The notes beneath the pieces are model-generated. The model made no database searches. It saw nothing but the letters and a program-made list of their open reading frames with translations, and was not told where the DNA came from. Below, piece by piece: positions 54,467-63,310 of a DNA stretch of 64,000 nucleotides. The stretch comes from Tumebacillus lacus. GTDB taxonomy: Bacteria > Bacillota > Bacilli > Tumebacillales > Tumebacillaceae. Position 1 is the first letter of the stretch; each line of letters begins with the position of its first letter. The stretch is from assembly GCF_026410385.1 (NCBI RefSeq), contig NZ_JAPMLT010000001.1:496001-560000 (forward strand), read 5' to 3'. The translations under genes were made by a program, and so were the position numbers.

Positions 54467-55481
54467 ACGTTTCCCTGCGGCTGCGCAACTTTTCCGTCAG
54501 CCTCTGCATATCGTCCGGCAACGCCGCAACGAACCGCATGCGCTCCTCCGTCCTCGGATGCGTAAACCCGAGCACTTGTGCATGAAGTGCTTGCCGGGCG
54601 ATCCACTCGCTGTCGTCTCCGTTCTGGTACATCGCGTCGCCAAACAGCGGATGTCCGATGTGCTTCATGTGCACACGGATCTGATGCGTCCGTCCCGTGT
54701 GCAGTTTCAACTCGACCAGCGTGCCTGTCCCATACCGCTCCAGTACCCGGTACTCCGTGCGCGCCTCCTGCCCGTCCGGCCGCACCACGCGCACGCGGCG
54801 GTCTTCGTCGCTGCGTTCGATCGGCCCGTCGATGAGGCCGCTGTCGTCCGTCAGCTCGCCGTGCACCACCGCCAGATACGACCGCTCCACCGTGCGCTCC
54901 ATCATCTGCGCCGTCAACCTCGTATGTGCAAAATGATTTTTCGCGATCACGATCAGCCCGGACGTGTACTGATCGATCCGATGCACCGGTCGAAACTTCG
55001 CGACCACGCCGCGCCGCTGCCACGACCAGACCACGCCGTTCGCCAGCGTGCCGGTAAAATGCCCGGAGGTCGGGTGAACGATCAGCCCGGCCTGCTTTTC
55101 CACCACCAGCACTTCCGCGTCCTCATACACCGTGCAAAACGGAATCGGCTCCGGCAAGATATACTCCGACTGCTCCGCCGGCAGCATCAGCCGCAACGTG
55201 TCCCCTTCCGCCAAGCGCGTCGACAGCCAGACGTGTTTCCCGTTGACCAGCACACCCTGCCCTTCGACCAGTTTGCGGATCACCTTGCGCGGGATGCGAA
55301 GTTGCTCCTTCATCACATCACGCACCATCTCCCCGACCCATTCCAAGGGAACGGTCACATGCACCAGTTCATCCCGATGCAACTCCGTCTGCACGTTCTT
55401 CTCGACTTGCACGCTCTTCTCGACTTTCACGTTCTGCTCCGCTTGCACGCTCTTCTCTGCTTGCTCCCTTTGCTCGCTCAT
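54465..55481 (-). CDS. RluA-family pseudouridine synthase
   Basis: A 338-residue RNA pseudouridine synthase. An S4-like domain (about 55-105) precedes the catalytic domain with HRIDQYTSGL (catalytic Asp near residue 168) and RTHQIRVHMKHIGHP. The first 35 residues hold four hexapeptide repeats of the type EKSVQA, encoded by an 18-bp tandem repeat (55391-55462). Its ATG overlaps the pelG stop codon (ATGA), so it is translated with the pel operon; a role in polysaccharide synthesis is not expected. Confidence 0.88.
   Translation of the reverse strand: MSEQREQAEKSVQAEQNVKVEKSVQVEKNVQTELHRDELVHVTVPLEWVGEMVRDVMKEQLRIPRKVIRKLVEGQGVLVNGKHVWLSTRLAEGDTLRLMLPAEQSEYILPEPIPFCTVYEDAEVLVVEKQAGLIVHPTSGHFTGTLANGVVWSWQRRGVVAKFRPVHRIDQYTSGLIVIAKNHFAHTRLTAQMMERTVERSYLAVVHGELTDDSGLIDGPIERSDEDRRVRVVRPDGQEARTEYRVLERYGTGTLVELKLHTGRTHQIRVHMKHIGHPLFGDAMYQNGDDSEWIARQALHAQVLGFTHPRTEERMRFVAALPDDMQRLTEKLRSRRET
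55391..55462. repeat. 18-bp tandem repeat, four copies, in the pseudouridine synthase gene
   Basis: Four imperfect 18-bp units of the form GCACGCTCTTCTCGACTT encode four hexapeptides near the protein N-terminus. Copy-number change would keep the reading frame. Confidence 0.7.
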
Positions 55482-57067
55482 CGGGATTCTTCCTCCTTCC
55501 CCGACTTCGCATTTTTGCCGTGCCGCTCCTTGCGCGAGGGCAGTACCATCCCCGGCTTCCAGCGAGGTTGAGATTTTTTTCTCGCCGCACCCGGCTCCTC
55601 CTCAGGGAGTTCCTCGACCAGCGGATAGCCCATCCGGCTCAACCGCACGCTCGGCATCGCCGCCGGCGGGATCGTCCTCGTCCGCGACCCGTTCGGATCA
55701 TAGAAAGCAAAATAGAGCAGCCGCTCCACCTGCCGATTGAGCATCAGGATCGAGATCACCATCGCCACGACCGCCCCCAGCAGATAGCCGCTCCCGGGCG
55801 ACCAGTCGTACCACAGCGCCACACGCGTGCAGACCAGCAGGGCGACCACGCCGATAAACGCCGACCACAGCCCCTGTTTGCGCGCATCAAAATACAGCAG
55901 CAACAAAAATGCCGTGATCCAGACCATATGCGGCACGGAGCCGATGATCGTCCACTGGAACACCCCGACCACATCCGGGAACGTCCGCTCCACTTGCAAC
56001 GCCAAAACCCACGCCAGCAGAGCCACAAACGCTTGCACCTTCGCCATCGTCCACAAGGCTGCTTTCGTGCCGATGCGCAGTTCCTCCTCATGCAAATGAA
56101 TCGGAGCCAGCGTATCCCCGCGTTCGATCGCGTCATAAAACCGGCGAAATACCTGATAAAAATCGGTCTCAATCGAAACCGAAAACACCGTAAACCCCGG
56201 CACCAACGCCAAAAACGTCCAAAACTTGGCGAGGTCATACGCCGGAGCCAGCCGGTAGCTGTCCGCGACGATCTCATGATGCTCCGGCGACCACCAGTAC
56301 AGACCGTTGTCCACCCACAGTGTCAACGCATAGCACAGCCCGATCCACAGCAACTCCGGATACCGTCCGTACTGCGGAGCCAGTTCATACAGCGACGGCG
56401 TCTGACCGGGAAAGTCCCGGACCGTCACCCCCCCGAGCCACGCCAGCGTCAACGTCTGTCCCAGCGTAAACAGAGCCAGCACCGTCGTTCCGTTCGGCAA
56501 CGTCCCTGTCGCCCGCGCCCACAGGCCGTAGAGCACCGCCGCGAGGAACAGCCCGCCAAGGCCCACCAAAAAACCGCGCGCGATATCCCGGTATGCTTTG
56601 GCAGCCGACAGCAAGATCATCAAGAGACCGAGTTGCGTCAGCACCACCGTCAACGCCGCCGTCCACATTTTATAAGCGAACGGCAGCGGCAACGACCACT
56701 GAATGGCCACCGTCAGGATCAACGCGGACACACCCGTGTAGACAAACATGCCCGTGAACGCGCTGAGCAGCCGGTCGTGCGCCTCCACGTACAACGCGTC
56801 GGCCAGATAGCGGGTCAAAAAGAACTGCGCCGTCGTCGAGATCAGGTTCGACCCGATCATCGCATAAGTGACCGTGGCAAAAAACAGATCCCGCGTGTCG
56901 TTGTTCATCCCGAACAACCGTCCCCACCACAGCAGGGCAAACAGTGAGATCAGCGTGATCAGCCACGGCCCGGCCGCGACAAACGCCGCCGACACATAGA
57001 CTTTCCACCGCCCGGAGCGACCCGACTCACCGAGCGCCTTTTTTAATGTAAACCCGATGCCTGCCAC
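55478..57067 (-). CDS. pelG: Pel exopolysaccharide transporter PelG
   Basis: A 529-residue integral membrane protein of the PelG family (MATE/flippase-related) with about twelve membrane segments that moves Pel polysaccharide across the membrane. The N-terminus MAGIGFTLKKALGE and ISTTAQFFLTRYLAD near residue 78 are characteristic. A Pro/Arg-rich cytoplasmic tail of about 60 residues is extra. It starts with GTG directly after the pelF stop codon. Confidence 0.92.
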   Translation of the reverse strand: MAGIGFTLKKALGESGRSGRWKVYVSAAFVAAGPWLITLISLFALLWWGRLFGMNNDTRDLFFATVTYAMIGSNLISTTAQFFLTRYLADALYVEAHDRLLSAFTGMFVYTGVSALILTVAIQWSLPLPFAYKMWTAALTVVLTQLGLLMILLSAAKAYRDIARGFLVGLGGLFLAAVLYGLWARATGTLPNGTTVLALFTLGQTLTLAWLGGVTVRDFPGQTPSLYELAPQYGRYPELLWIGLCYALTLWVDNGLYWWSPEHHEIVADSYRLAPAYDLAKFWTFLALVPGFTVFSVSIETDFYQVFRRFYDAIERGDTLAPIHLHEEELRIGTKAALWTMAKVQAFVALLAWVLALQVERTFPDVVGVFQWTIIGSVPHMVWITAFLLLLYFDARKQGLWSAFIGVVALLVCTRVALWYDWSPGSGYLLGAVVAMVISILMLNRQVERLLYFAFYDPNGSRTRTIPPAAMPSVRLSRMGYPLVEELPEEEPGAARKKSQPRWKPGMVLPSRKERHGKNAKSGKEEESR

Positions 57068-58474
57068 CTACGACATCACCGCTTCCTCGTACAGATTTCG
57101 ATAGGTGCGCATCACCGTAAACAGCTCATAATGCCGCCGCACCCGCTCCCGGCCGATCTCGCCCATCTCGGCGCGCAGAGGCTGACTGTTCGCCAGCACC
57201 AGCAACGCCGCACCGGTGTCATCGGGCGTCATCAACTTCGTCACCAGTCCGCACGAGCCCAGTTCATCGCCCGGGAACCCTTCGATCAACTCCCGGCACG
57301 CCCCGACATCCGTCGCGACGATGGGCAGCCCTGCCGCCATCGCCTCCAGCATGACCAGCGGCTGTCCTTCCGAGATGCTGGTCAACACGATGCAGTCGAG
57401 CTTTGGCAGGTACTCCAAAATGTTGACCGGTCCCGTCCAGATGATCGCCTCCGCGATGCCGAGCGAGTCGATCAAAGCCAGACACTCCTCGTAATACTCC
57501 GGGTCCTCATCTTGAGGCCCGATCAGCATCAACTTCGCATCCGGCTCCTGCCGCAGCACGACCGCCATCGCCCGCAACAGCGTCTTCACATCCTTGATCG
57601 GGACCACGCGCAGGATCGCCCCCACCGTAAACGGCCTTCCCGCCGTCGGCCGGACCCCGGCAAACGTGACCGGGTTGACCCCGTTCGGGATCAGGCGGAT
57701 CTTCTCGTCCCGCGCTCCGTACTTGACCTGTGCGCGCCGGTTGACCACTGACAGCGTGGTGATAAATGTGGCCTGATCATACGCCGCTCGTCCCACCGCT
57801 GCGAAAAAGTCGTTCCACCAACTCTTCAGCGGCAGTGACACCCACTCCGCCCGCACGATCTCTTCTTCTCGCTCGCGGGTGTAGATGCCGTGTTCGGTGA
57901 CGACCAGCGACGTTCCCTCCAGCCGATTCATGATCGCGCCGTACCAGCCCGCATAGCCGGTCGACGCGCTGTGCATCAACTGCCCCGGCGGGATCGGTGC
58001 GCGCATCAGGCGCAACAGCGGCAACCACATCGCCCGCCAGTTCCAGACAAAATCGACCAGTGCAGGCGGTATCGGCAACGAGCGGTACACGTCGAGCGAC
58101 ACATTCCAAGCCCACTCTTCTTCGAGGATCGCCTCCGCCGTCGGGGTCTTGCGCCAGGAGCGCACCGTCAGCAACGTCTCGCGGCTCGGCAGCTCGCCCG
58201 TCTTAAAAAAGCGCACCATCTCCTCGCGCTCCTTCTTGCGCCAGCCGCGCAGTCGTCCCGGCGTCTCCTCCTGTTCGTGCAGATAGACCTCCTGCACCGA
58301 CACGACGTTATCCGGCAGCGTGTACCGGTACTTCGCGTTCGGATTGCGCGTCGCGCCGATGTACAGGATCGAAAACTCGCAGTCGGACAGCGTGCGGATC
58401 AACGTGTGCGTCCATGATGACACCCCGCCTTGAATATACGGATAGGTGCCTTCCAGCAACAGCGTCACCTTCAC
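57068..58474 (-). CDS. pelF: Pel exopolysaccharide glycosyltransferase PelF
   Basis: A 468-residue cytoplasmic GT4-family glycosyltransferase that polymerises the Pel chain from nucleotide sugars. LLLEGTYPYIQGGVSSW at the N-terminus, HSASTGYAGW near 175 and the C-terminal donor motif SEGQPLVMLEAMAAGLP with the E-x7-E pair are PelF hallmarks. GTG at 58474 lies 6 nt after GGAGGTG and overlaps the preceding stop codon; the longer frame was rejected. Confidence 0.94.
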   Translation of the reverse strand: MKVTLLLEGTYPYIQGGVSSWTHTLIRTLSDCEFSILYIGATRNPNAKYRYTLPDNVVSVQEVYLHEQEETPGRLRGWRKKEREEMVRFFKTGELPSRETLLTVRSWRKTPTAEAILEEEWAWNVSLDVYRSLPIPPALVDFVWNWRAMWLPLLRLMRAPIPPGQLMHSASTGYAGWYGAIMNRLEGTSLVVTEHGIYTREREEEIVRAEWVSLPLKSWWNDFFAAVGRAAYDQATFITTLSVVNRRAQVKYGARDEKIRLIPNGVNPVTFAGVRPTAGRPFTVGAILRVVPIKDVKTLLRAMAVVLRQEPDAKLMLIGPQDEDPEYYEECLALIDSLGIAEAIIWTGPVNILEYLPKLDCIVLTSISEGQPLVMLEAMAAGLPIVATDVGACRELIEGFPGDELGSCGLVTKLMTPDDTGAALLVLANSQPLRAEMGEIGRERVRRHYELFTVMRTYRNLYEEAVMS

Positions 58475-60318
58475 GGCGTCACCTCCAACGACAGCATCGG
58501 ATCGGTCATCTTCACCCACAAAAGGCCCGTCTTGGCATCCGTCCCGACGATCTCGCCGCCCGACTTCACCTGCCATCTCTCCGGGTTCTGCGCCCGCACT
58601 TCCACATACAACGGGCCGTGCATCGGCGACGCATAAGCGGTCAGCTTGCCCGGCTGCGAACGGTCAAATCGGACCTCGGCCGCATAATAATGCCGCAGCT
58701 CGTCCGACAGCTCCGTCGCCGTCAGTTTGCGCAGCCACGGATAGCGCGCCTCCACATCTGCCACCACCTGATCGAAACTGCTCAACAACGCCGGCCAATC
58801 CTTGCCCATGTTCCGCTCCTCGTTGAACACATCGTCCGGGTGGTTAAAATGCGACACGATCCCAAGTGTCGCCACGCCCGCGTACAGCTCAAACCGCTGG
58901 TCGCCCGTCAGCTCGTACCCGTACGTCAGCCGCGGTGTGCCCATGAGGCGCGGCACATCCGGGTCCGGCAAAAACTCCTGCTCAAACGCGCCTTCCTCCG
59001 GGTTGGTCACATAGCTCGCCGAGATCGTTCGCAGCCCCGGAAACACGTCGGCCAGCACCTGTTTTCCTTCCAGACTGAGCACGTTCGACGGCGGGATGTA
59101 CATCGTCGGCTGCCCTCCGAACTCCTTGTCCCAGAGCTTGCTCGCTTCCTCTAGCGCACCGCGCATCTCGCCGGTCGACGGCCACGGATTGTACCCGTAC
59201 ACCTTTTGCTGCAGCGGCGTGTACTCCATCTTCAGAGACTGGTGGTTGTAGCCGTGCAGCCCCAATTCGCCGCTTTGCAGCAGTTTCGCTTCAAAATCGA
59301 ACAACTTCTCATGCCCCTGCCGCTTCTCCAACTCAAACGGCGCTTGCACCCGGTCGCTGTACGAAAAGATCACACCGGCCGAATAGCGCAGCCCGTACTT
59401 TTTCGCCAGTTCCTGCATGTCGGGGTCCCACTGCTTCAGCCGGAAATCATAGTCGGTCATCCCCGTCTTGTTGCCTTCCGTCACCCGGTCATAGGCGGGC
59501 GACGGAAAATCGTCGATGTACCACACTTGCGCACCGACTGTCAGCCGGGCCGCACCGTCTCCTTGCGCCTTGGTCATCGCCTGCAAAAACGGACCGCGCA
59601 TCACCTTGGACTGCAACGAAGTCGTGTTCCAGTACAGCGTGCGCCCTTTGCCCCGCTGCACCGTCCACAGGAACGGTACCTTGCGCGGCGCGATCAACTC
59701 GGCCCACACCTTCGCCTGCGGATCGAGCACCGGATCGAGCGAAGACGAACTCAGCCGCTCTTCGCTCAGCCCCTGCTCGGTCAGCCCCGGAAACAACGGC
59801 TCCAGCCAGCCCAATCCCTTGATGCGGATGTTCAAAAATTGGTTGCGGCTCGTCGCGCCCATAAAAACATTGAGCGGGGAATCGACGCTGCGCACCGCGT
59901 TGACGAGCAGCCCGCCCGCGTCGGTCACATACCGCTGGATCGTCTCCACATGCGCGAGCGCGTCCTGATCTTCGCCGATCAGGATCACCGCCCCTTGGTT
60001 GTATCGGTCGAGCGACACCGGCTGATCTTGCCATTGCTCAAACGTCAGCACGTCATACGGCAGCCGTGCATAGCGCAACGCCATCTCCACGTTGTCACGC
60101 GTCTGCGCAGTCTCCGGTATCTCCTCTCCTTCGCGGAACAAGAGCAGATACCGCTCGTGAGCTCCCTCGGGGATCTGCATCTCCTTTACTTGTTCAAACC
60201 CCGTCTCGCTCCACTTGGTTTCGCTGCTGCTCAACCACCCGTTCACCCGCTGGCCGACAGCCGCCACCGCCACGACGAGCAGCACCGCATAGACGGTCAT
60301 CCGCCACACGTTCTTCAT
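58471..60318 (-). CDS. Pel-type polysaccharide deacetylase (DUF2194/PelA deacetylase), copy 2
   Basis: A 615-residue membrane-anchored exported protein: one N-terminal helix (residues 7-24), a mixed domain with GAVILIGEDQDAL, then a CE4-like deacetylase fold with motif 1 YIDDFPSP, motif 2 HGYNH (metal-binding His pair) and motif 3 YIPPSNVLS. It would remove acetyl groups from nascent Pel, making it cationic. It resembles the neighbouring gene over its whole length and with the same motif order, so it is a tandem duplicate. GGAGAGG precedes the ATG. Confidence 0.85.
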   Translation of the reverse strand: MKNVWRMTVYAVLLVVAVAAVGQRVNGWLSSSETKWSETGFEQVKEMQIPEGAHERYLLLFREGEEIPETAQTRDNVEMALRYARLPYDVLTFEQWQDQPVSLDRYNQGAVILIGEDQDALAHVETIQRYVTDAGGLLVNAVRSVDSPLNVFMGATSRNQFLNIRIKGLGWLEPLFPGLTEQGLSEERLSSSSLDPVLDPQAKVWAELIAPRKVPFLWTVQRGKGRTLYWNTTSLQSKVMRGPFLQAMTKAQGDGAARLTVGAQVWYIDDFPSPAYDRVTEGNKTGMTDYDFRLKQWDPDMQELAKKYGLRYSAGVIFSYSDRVQAPFELEKRQGHEKLFDFEAKLLQSGELGLHGYNHQSLKMEYTPLQQKVYGYNPWPSTGEMRGALEEASKLWDKEFGGQPTMYIPPSNVLSLEGKQVLADVFPGLRTISASYVTNPEEGAFEQEFLPDPDVPRLMGTPRLTYGYELTGDQRFELYAGVATLGIVSHFNHPDDVFNEERNMGKDWPALLSSFDQVVADVEARYPWLRKLTATELSDELRHYYAAEVRFDRSQPGKLTAYASPMHGPLYVEVRAQNPERWQVKSGGEIVGTDAKTGLLWVKMTDPMLSLEVTP

Positions 60319-60353
60319 TGCCCGATCCTCTCCTTACCTTTCCCAGCCTTGCT

Positions 60354-62204
60354 TTACTTCACAGAAGATGTCAGCACCAGTTTGGGCTCCGTCATCTCCA
60401 CCCACAACAGACCGTGCGTCTCATCCGTTCCGACGATCCGGCCGCCCTCTTTCACCTGCCATTTGAGAGGGGCATCCACCCGCGCCTCGACGAAGAGCGG
60501 CTGTTTGATCGGCGACGCATACGCCGTCAGCACGCCCGGCTGCGAACGGTCAAACCGCACCTCCGCCGCATGATACCCTCGCAGTTCGTCGGCCAGCTCC
60601 GTCGCCGTCCGTTTGCGCATCCACGGAAACCGCTCCTGCACCTCGCCGACGAGCTGATCAAAGCGGTCGCGCAACAGGCTCCAGTCCTGCCCTTTGTTGC
60701 GGTCCTCGTGAAACACATCGTCCGGATGATTGAAATGCGACAGGATCCCGACCGAACCGATCCCACCATAGAGATCGAACCGCTCGTCGGCCGACAGATC
60801 ATACCCGTATGTCAGCCGCGGCGTGCCCATGATCTGCGGCAGATCCGGGTCGGGCAGAAACTCCTGCTCAAACGCCGCCAACTGTTCATTGCTCTGATAG
60901 ATCGCCGAGATCGTCCGCAACTCCGGAAACACCTCGACCAACGCTCGCTTGCCTTCCGGACTGAGCACGTTTGACGGCGGGATGTACATCGTCGGCAGCG
61001 GTTGCTTCAGCTCCTCCTGCCACAGTCGGCGCGCCTCGATCAGCGCCTGTTTCATCTCGGTGACTGACGGCCACGGTCTGTAGCCGAGCTCCGCCTGCTG
61101 CGTCTCGTTGTAGCGGAGATTCAGCGATTGGTGGTTGTACCCGTGCAGTCCGATCTCCCCGCCGCCCATCAACAGATCGGCCTCCAGCCGGAACAGCTTC
61201 TCATGTCCCAGATTCTGTCCCAGCGCAAACGGCAGGCTCACCTGATCGTTGTAGGTAAAGATCACCCCGGCTGAGTATCGCAGTCCGTATTTGGCAGCGA
61301 TCGCCTGCATGTCCGGGTCCCACCGCTTCAAACGAAAATCATAGTCGGTCAGGCCCGTCCGATTGCCCGGTGTGACCTGCGCATGCGCAGGCGACGGAAA
61401 ATCGTCAATAAACCACACCTGACTGCCGACCGTCATCTTTGCGCCGCCGCTCGCTTTGAGCAACGTCTGCAAAAACGCGCCCCGCATCGACTTTTCATAC
61501 AGGGCCGTCGTGTTCCAATACAAAGTCGAGCCCGCCCCGTGCCGAGTCGACCAGAGCAACGGAATTTTCCGCGGCGAGACCGACTCCGCCCACACCTCGC
61601 TTCCCTTCGTCAGCTGCACATCCAGCGAGGTCGAATTGATCCGCTCCTCGCTGAGCACCTGTTCCGACAGGCCGGGATAGACCGGAACTTGCCAGCGCAT
61701 CCCGTTCATGCTGTCCTCGAAATAGACCGGCTGGCTCTCCATCCCGAAAAACGAGGTGAGCGGCGAATTGCCACTGCGCAGCGCGGACACGAGCAGCCCG
61801 CCCGTCTCCTCCACATACGTTTGCAACCGCTCGGTGTGAGCCAGTGCGCTCTGATCTTCGCCAATCAGAATCACCGCCCCTTGCCGATACGGTTGCAGGT
61901 CGGGCGGCGCGGCCCGCCATTGCTCAAACGTCATCGCGTCATACGGCAGCTTGCCGTAGCGCAGCGACATCTCCAAATTTTGCAGCGTCTTGGCCGCCTC
62001 CGGAATGTCCTGCCGGTCATGATGGAGCAGGAGATAACGCTGGTGCGGCCCCTCCGGGATCTGCACCGTTTTCTCCTCGGTAAAATTCGGTTTCGGCGTC
62101 GAGCTCTCTCCGTCGTTCAGCCATCCGCTCACCCGCAGGGTGACAGCTGTCACAGCCACCGCGAGCAGCAGCGTGTAGACGGTGATCCGTACGCGTCGCC
62201 TCAT
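60354..62204 (-). CDS. Pel-type polysaccharide deacetylase (DUF2194/PelA deacetylase), copy 1
   Basis: A 616-residue paralogue of the following gene with the same layout: N-terminal helix (residues 6-25), GAVILIGEDQSAL, FIDDFPSP, HGYNHQSL and YIPPSNVLSPEG. All presumed catalytic residues are kept in both copies. ATG 62204 has AGGAGGAGG upstream and overlaps the pelE stop (ATGA); the frame open to 62231 was rejected. It is the PelA-deacetylase position in Gram-positive pelDEAFG operons. Confidence 0.87.
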   Translation of the reverse strand: MRRRVRITVYTLLLAVAVTAVTLRVSGWLNDGESSTPKPNFTEEKTVQIPEGPHQRYLLLHHDRQDIPEAAKTLQNLEMSLRYGKLPYDAMTFEQWRAAPPDLQPYRQGAVILIGEDQSALAHTERLQTYVEETGGLLVSALRSGNSPLTSFFGMESQPVYFEDSMNGMRWQVPVYPGLSEQVLSEERINSTSLDVQLTKGSEVWAESVSPRKIPLLWSTRHGAGSTLYWNTTALYEKSMRGAFLQTLLKASGGAKMTVGSQVWFIDDFPSPAHAQVTPGNRTGLTDYDFRLKRWDPDMQAIAAKYGLRYSAGVIFTYNDQVSLPFALGQNLGHEKLFRLEADLLMGGGEIGLHGYNHQSLNLRYNETQQAELGYRPWPSVTEMKQALIEARRLWQEELKQPLPTMYIPPSNVLSPEGKRALVEVFPELRTISAIYQSNEQLAAFEQEFLPDPDLPQIMGTPRLTYGYDLSADERFDLYGGIGSVGILSHFNHPDDVFHEDRNKGQDWSLLRDRFDQLVGEVQERFPWMRKRTATELADELRGYHAAEVRFDRSQPGVLTAYASPIKQPLFVEARVDAPLKWQVKEGGRIVGTDETHGLLWVEMTEPKLVLTSSVK

Positions 62205-63310
62205 CGCGCCTCCTCCTTTGTCCGCCGCCAAAAGCGCACCGTGTCGCGCACTTCCTCCGGCAGTCTGTCCACATCCTGCACCGCGCCCATCAACGTTTCG
62301 AGGAGCTCCTGATCGCCGCGCTGATAGGCCGCGCGCATCAGCACCGCGCGGGCGGCATCCGCCATTCGCCCGTCTTCATCGGAGATCCATTCGCTCGCCG
62401 TCCACTCCGCTTCGTCGAGCCGCCCCAGTTGAAACAGCGTCTCCGCTTTGGCGATCCCGGCAACCGGTTGCATCGGATCGAGGCGGAGGCTCTGCTCCAA
62501 CACCATCAAGCGTTTTTCCAGGAAAAATTGACTCAGCTCTTCCCCGGCGATCCCTTCGCGGATGATCGCCGCGTACTCGTCAGACAGGTCATTCCACGCG
62601 CCGATGTCCTCCGGGTCCTCGCTCAACCGCTCTTCCAATTTGGCGATCCGGCTCGAATGCACGTTTTCCGCATAGTTGAGCAGACCCGCCGCATAGTAGC
62701 GCACCTCCGGGTCCTCGTCATCCAAGGCGCGCCGCACGACCGAGACCTCAATCGCCGAACGCATCGTCTGGATCTGAAGCAGCGTGTTCTTCTTTCGCAC
62801 CGGGTCGGGCGAGTCCAACACGTCGATCAGCGGCACCACGTCGAGCACGCCGCCCCAGTCGATGGACGACCGATACGTCTCCAAAGCCACCGGCACATCC
62901 TGCCACGCCCCTTGCGGCCGCGAGATCATCAGCGACCACGCCGCCGCGATCCAGCTGCCAAGACCCGGGATCAGCACCGCCGTCCACGCGGTCAGGCTCT
63001 GCCTTGCGCTCCACGGCTTCTCCTCCGAAAACGGCTGCACCCATGCGGCGACCGCAAACGTCAACGGATAGCGCACCGCCAGAGGCCACACCGACCCCGC
63101 CTGGAGGGCTGCCACCGTCAATCCCAGATCAACCAGCCCCCACAAAGCAAAACCGACCACCGAGCGCGCATGACGCTTGGCCTGCCGTCTGCGCGCCTCC
63201 GCTTGTTGCCGTGATTTGGCAAGGCCGGACGGCGGCAACACCCGCTCGCGAAAATGATCGCGCCACGTTTTACGGCGGTGCTTGTCCCGCCTTGACGTCA
63301 GATCTTTCAT
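62201..63310 (-). CDS. pelE: PelE-like membrane protein with helical repeats
   Basis: A 369-residue protein: a very basic N-terminus (first 45 residues), about three to four membrane segments (about 47-75, 80-95, 108-130) and a cytoplasmic HEAT/TPR-like region (about 160-365; DPEVRYYAAGLLNYAE, LEQSLRLDPMQPVAGIAKAETLFQLG). It matches PelE in size, topology and position between pelD and the deacetylase. PelE links PelD to PelF/PelG at the membrane. Confidence 0.75.
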   Translation of the reverse strand: MKDLTSRRDKHRRKTWRDHFRERVLPPSGLAKSRQQAEARRRQAKRHARSVVGFALWGLVDLGLTVAALQAGSVWPLAVRYPLTFAVAAWVQPFSEEKPWSARQSLTAWTAVLIPGLGSWIAAAWSLMISRPQGAWQDVPVALETYRSSIDWGGVLDVVPLIDVLDSPDPVRKKNTLLQIQTMRSAIEVSVVRRALDDEDPEVRYYAAGLLNYAENVHSSRIAKLEERLSEDPEDIGAWNDLSDEYAAIIREGIAGEELSQFFLEKRLMVLEQSLRLDPMQPVAGIAKAETLFQLGRLDEAEWTASEWISDEDGRMADAARAVLMRAAYQRGDQELLETLMGAVQDVDRLPEEVRDTVRFWRRTKEEAR

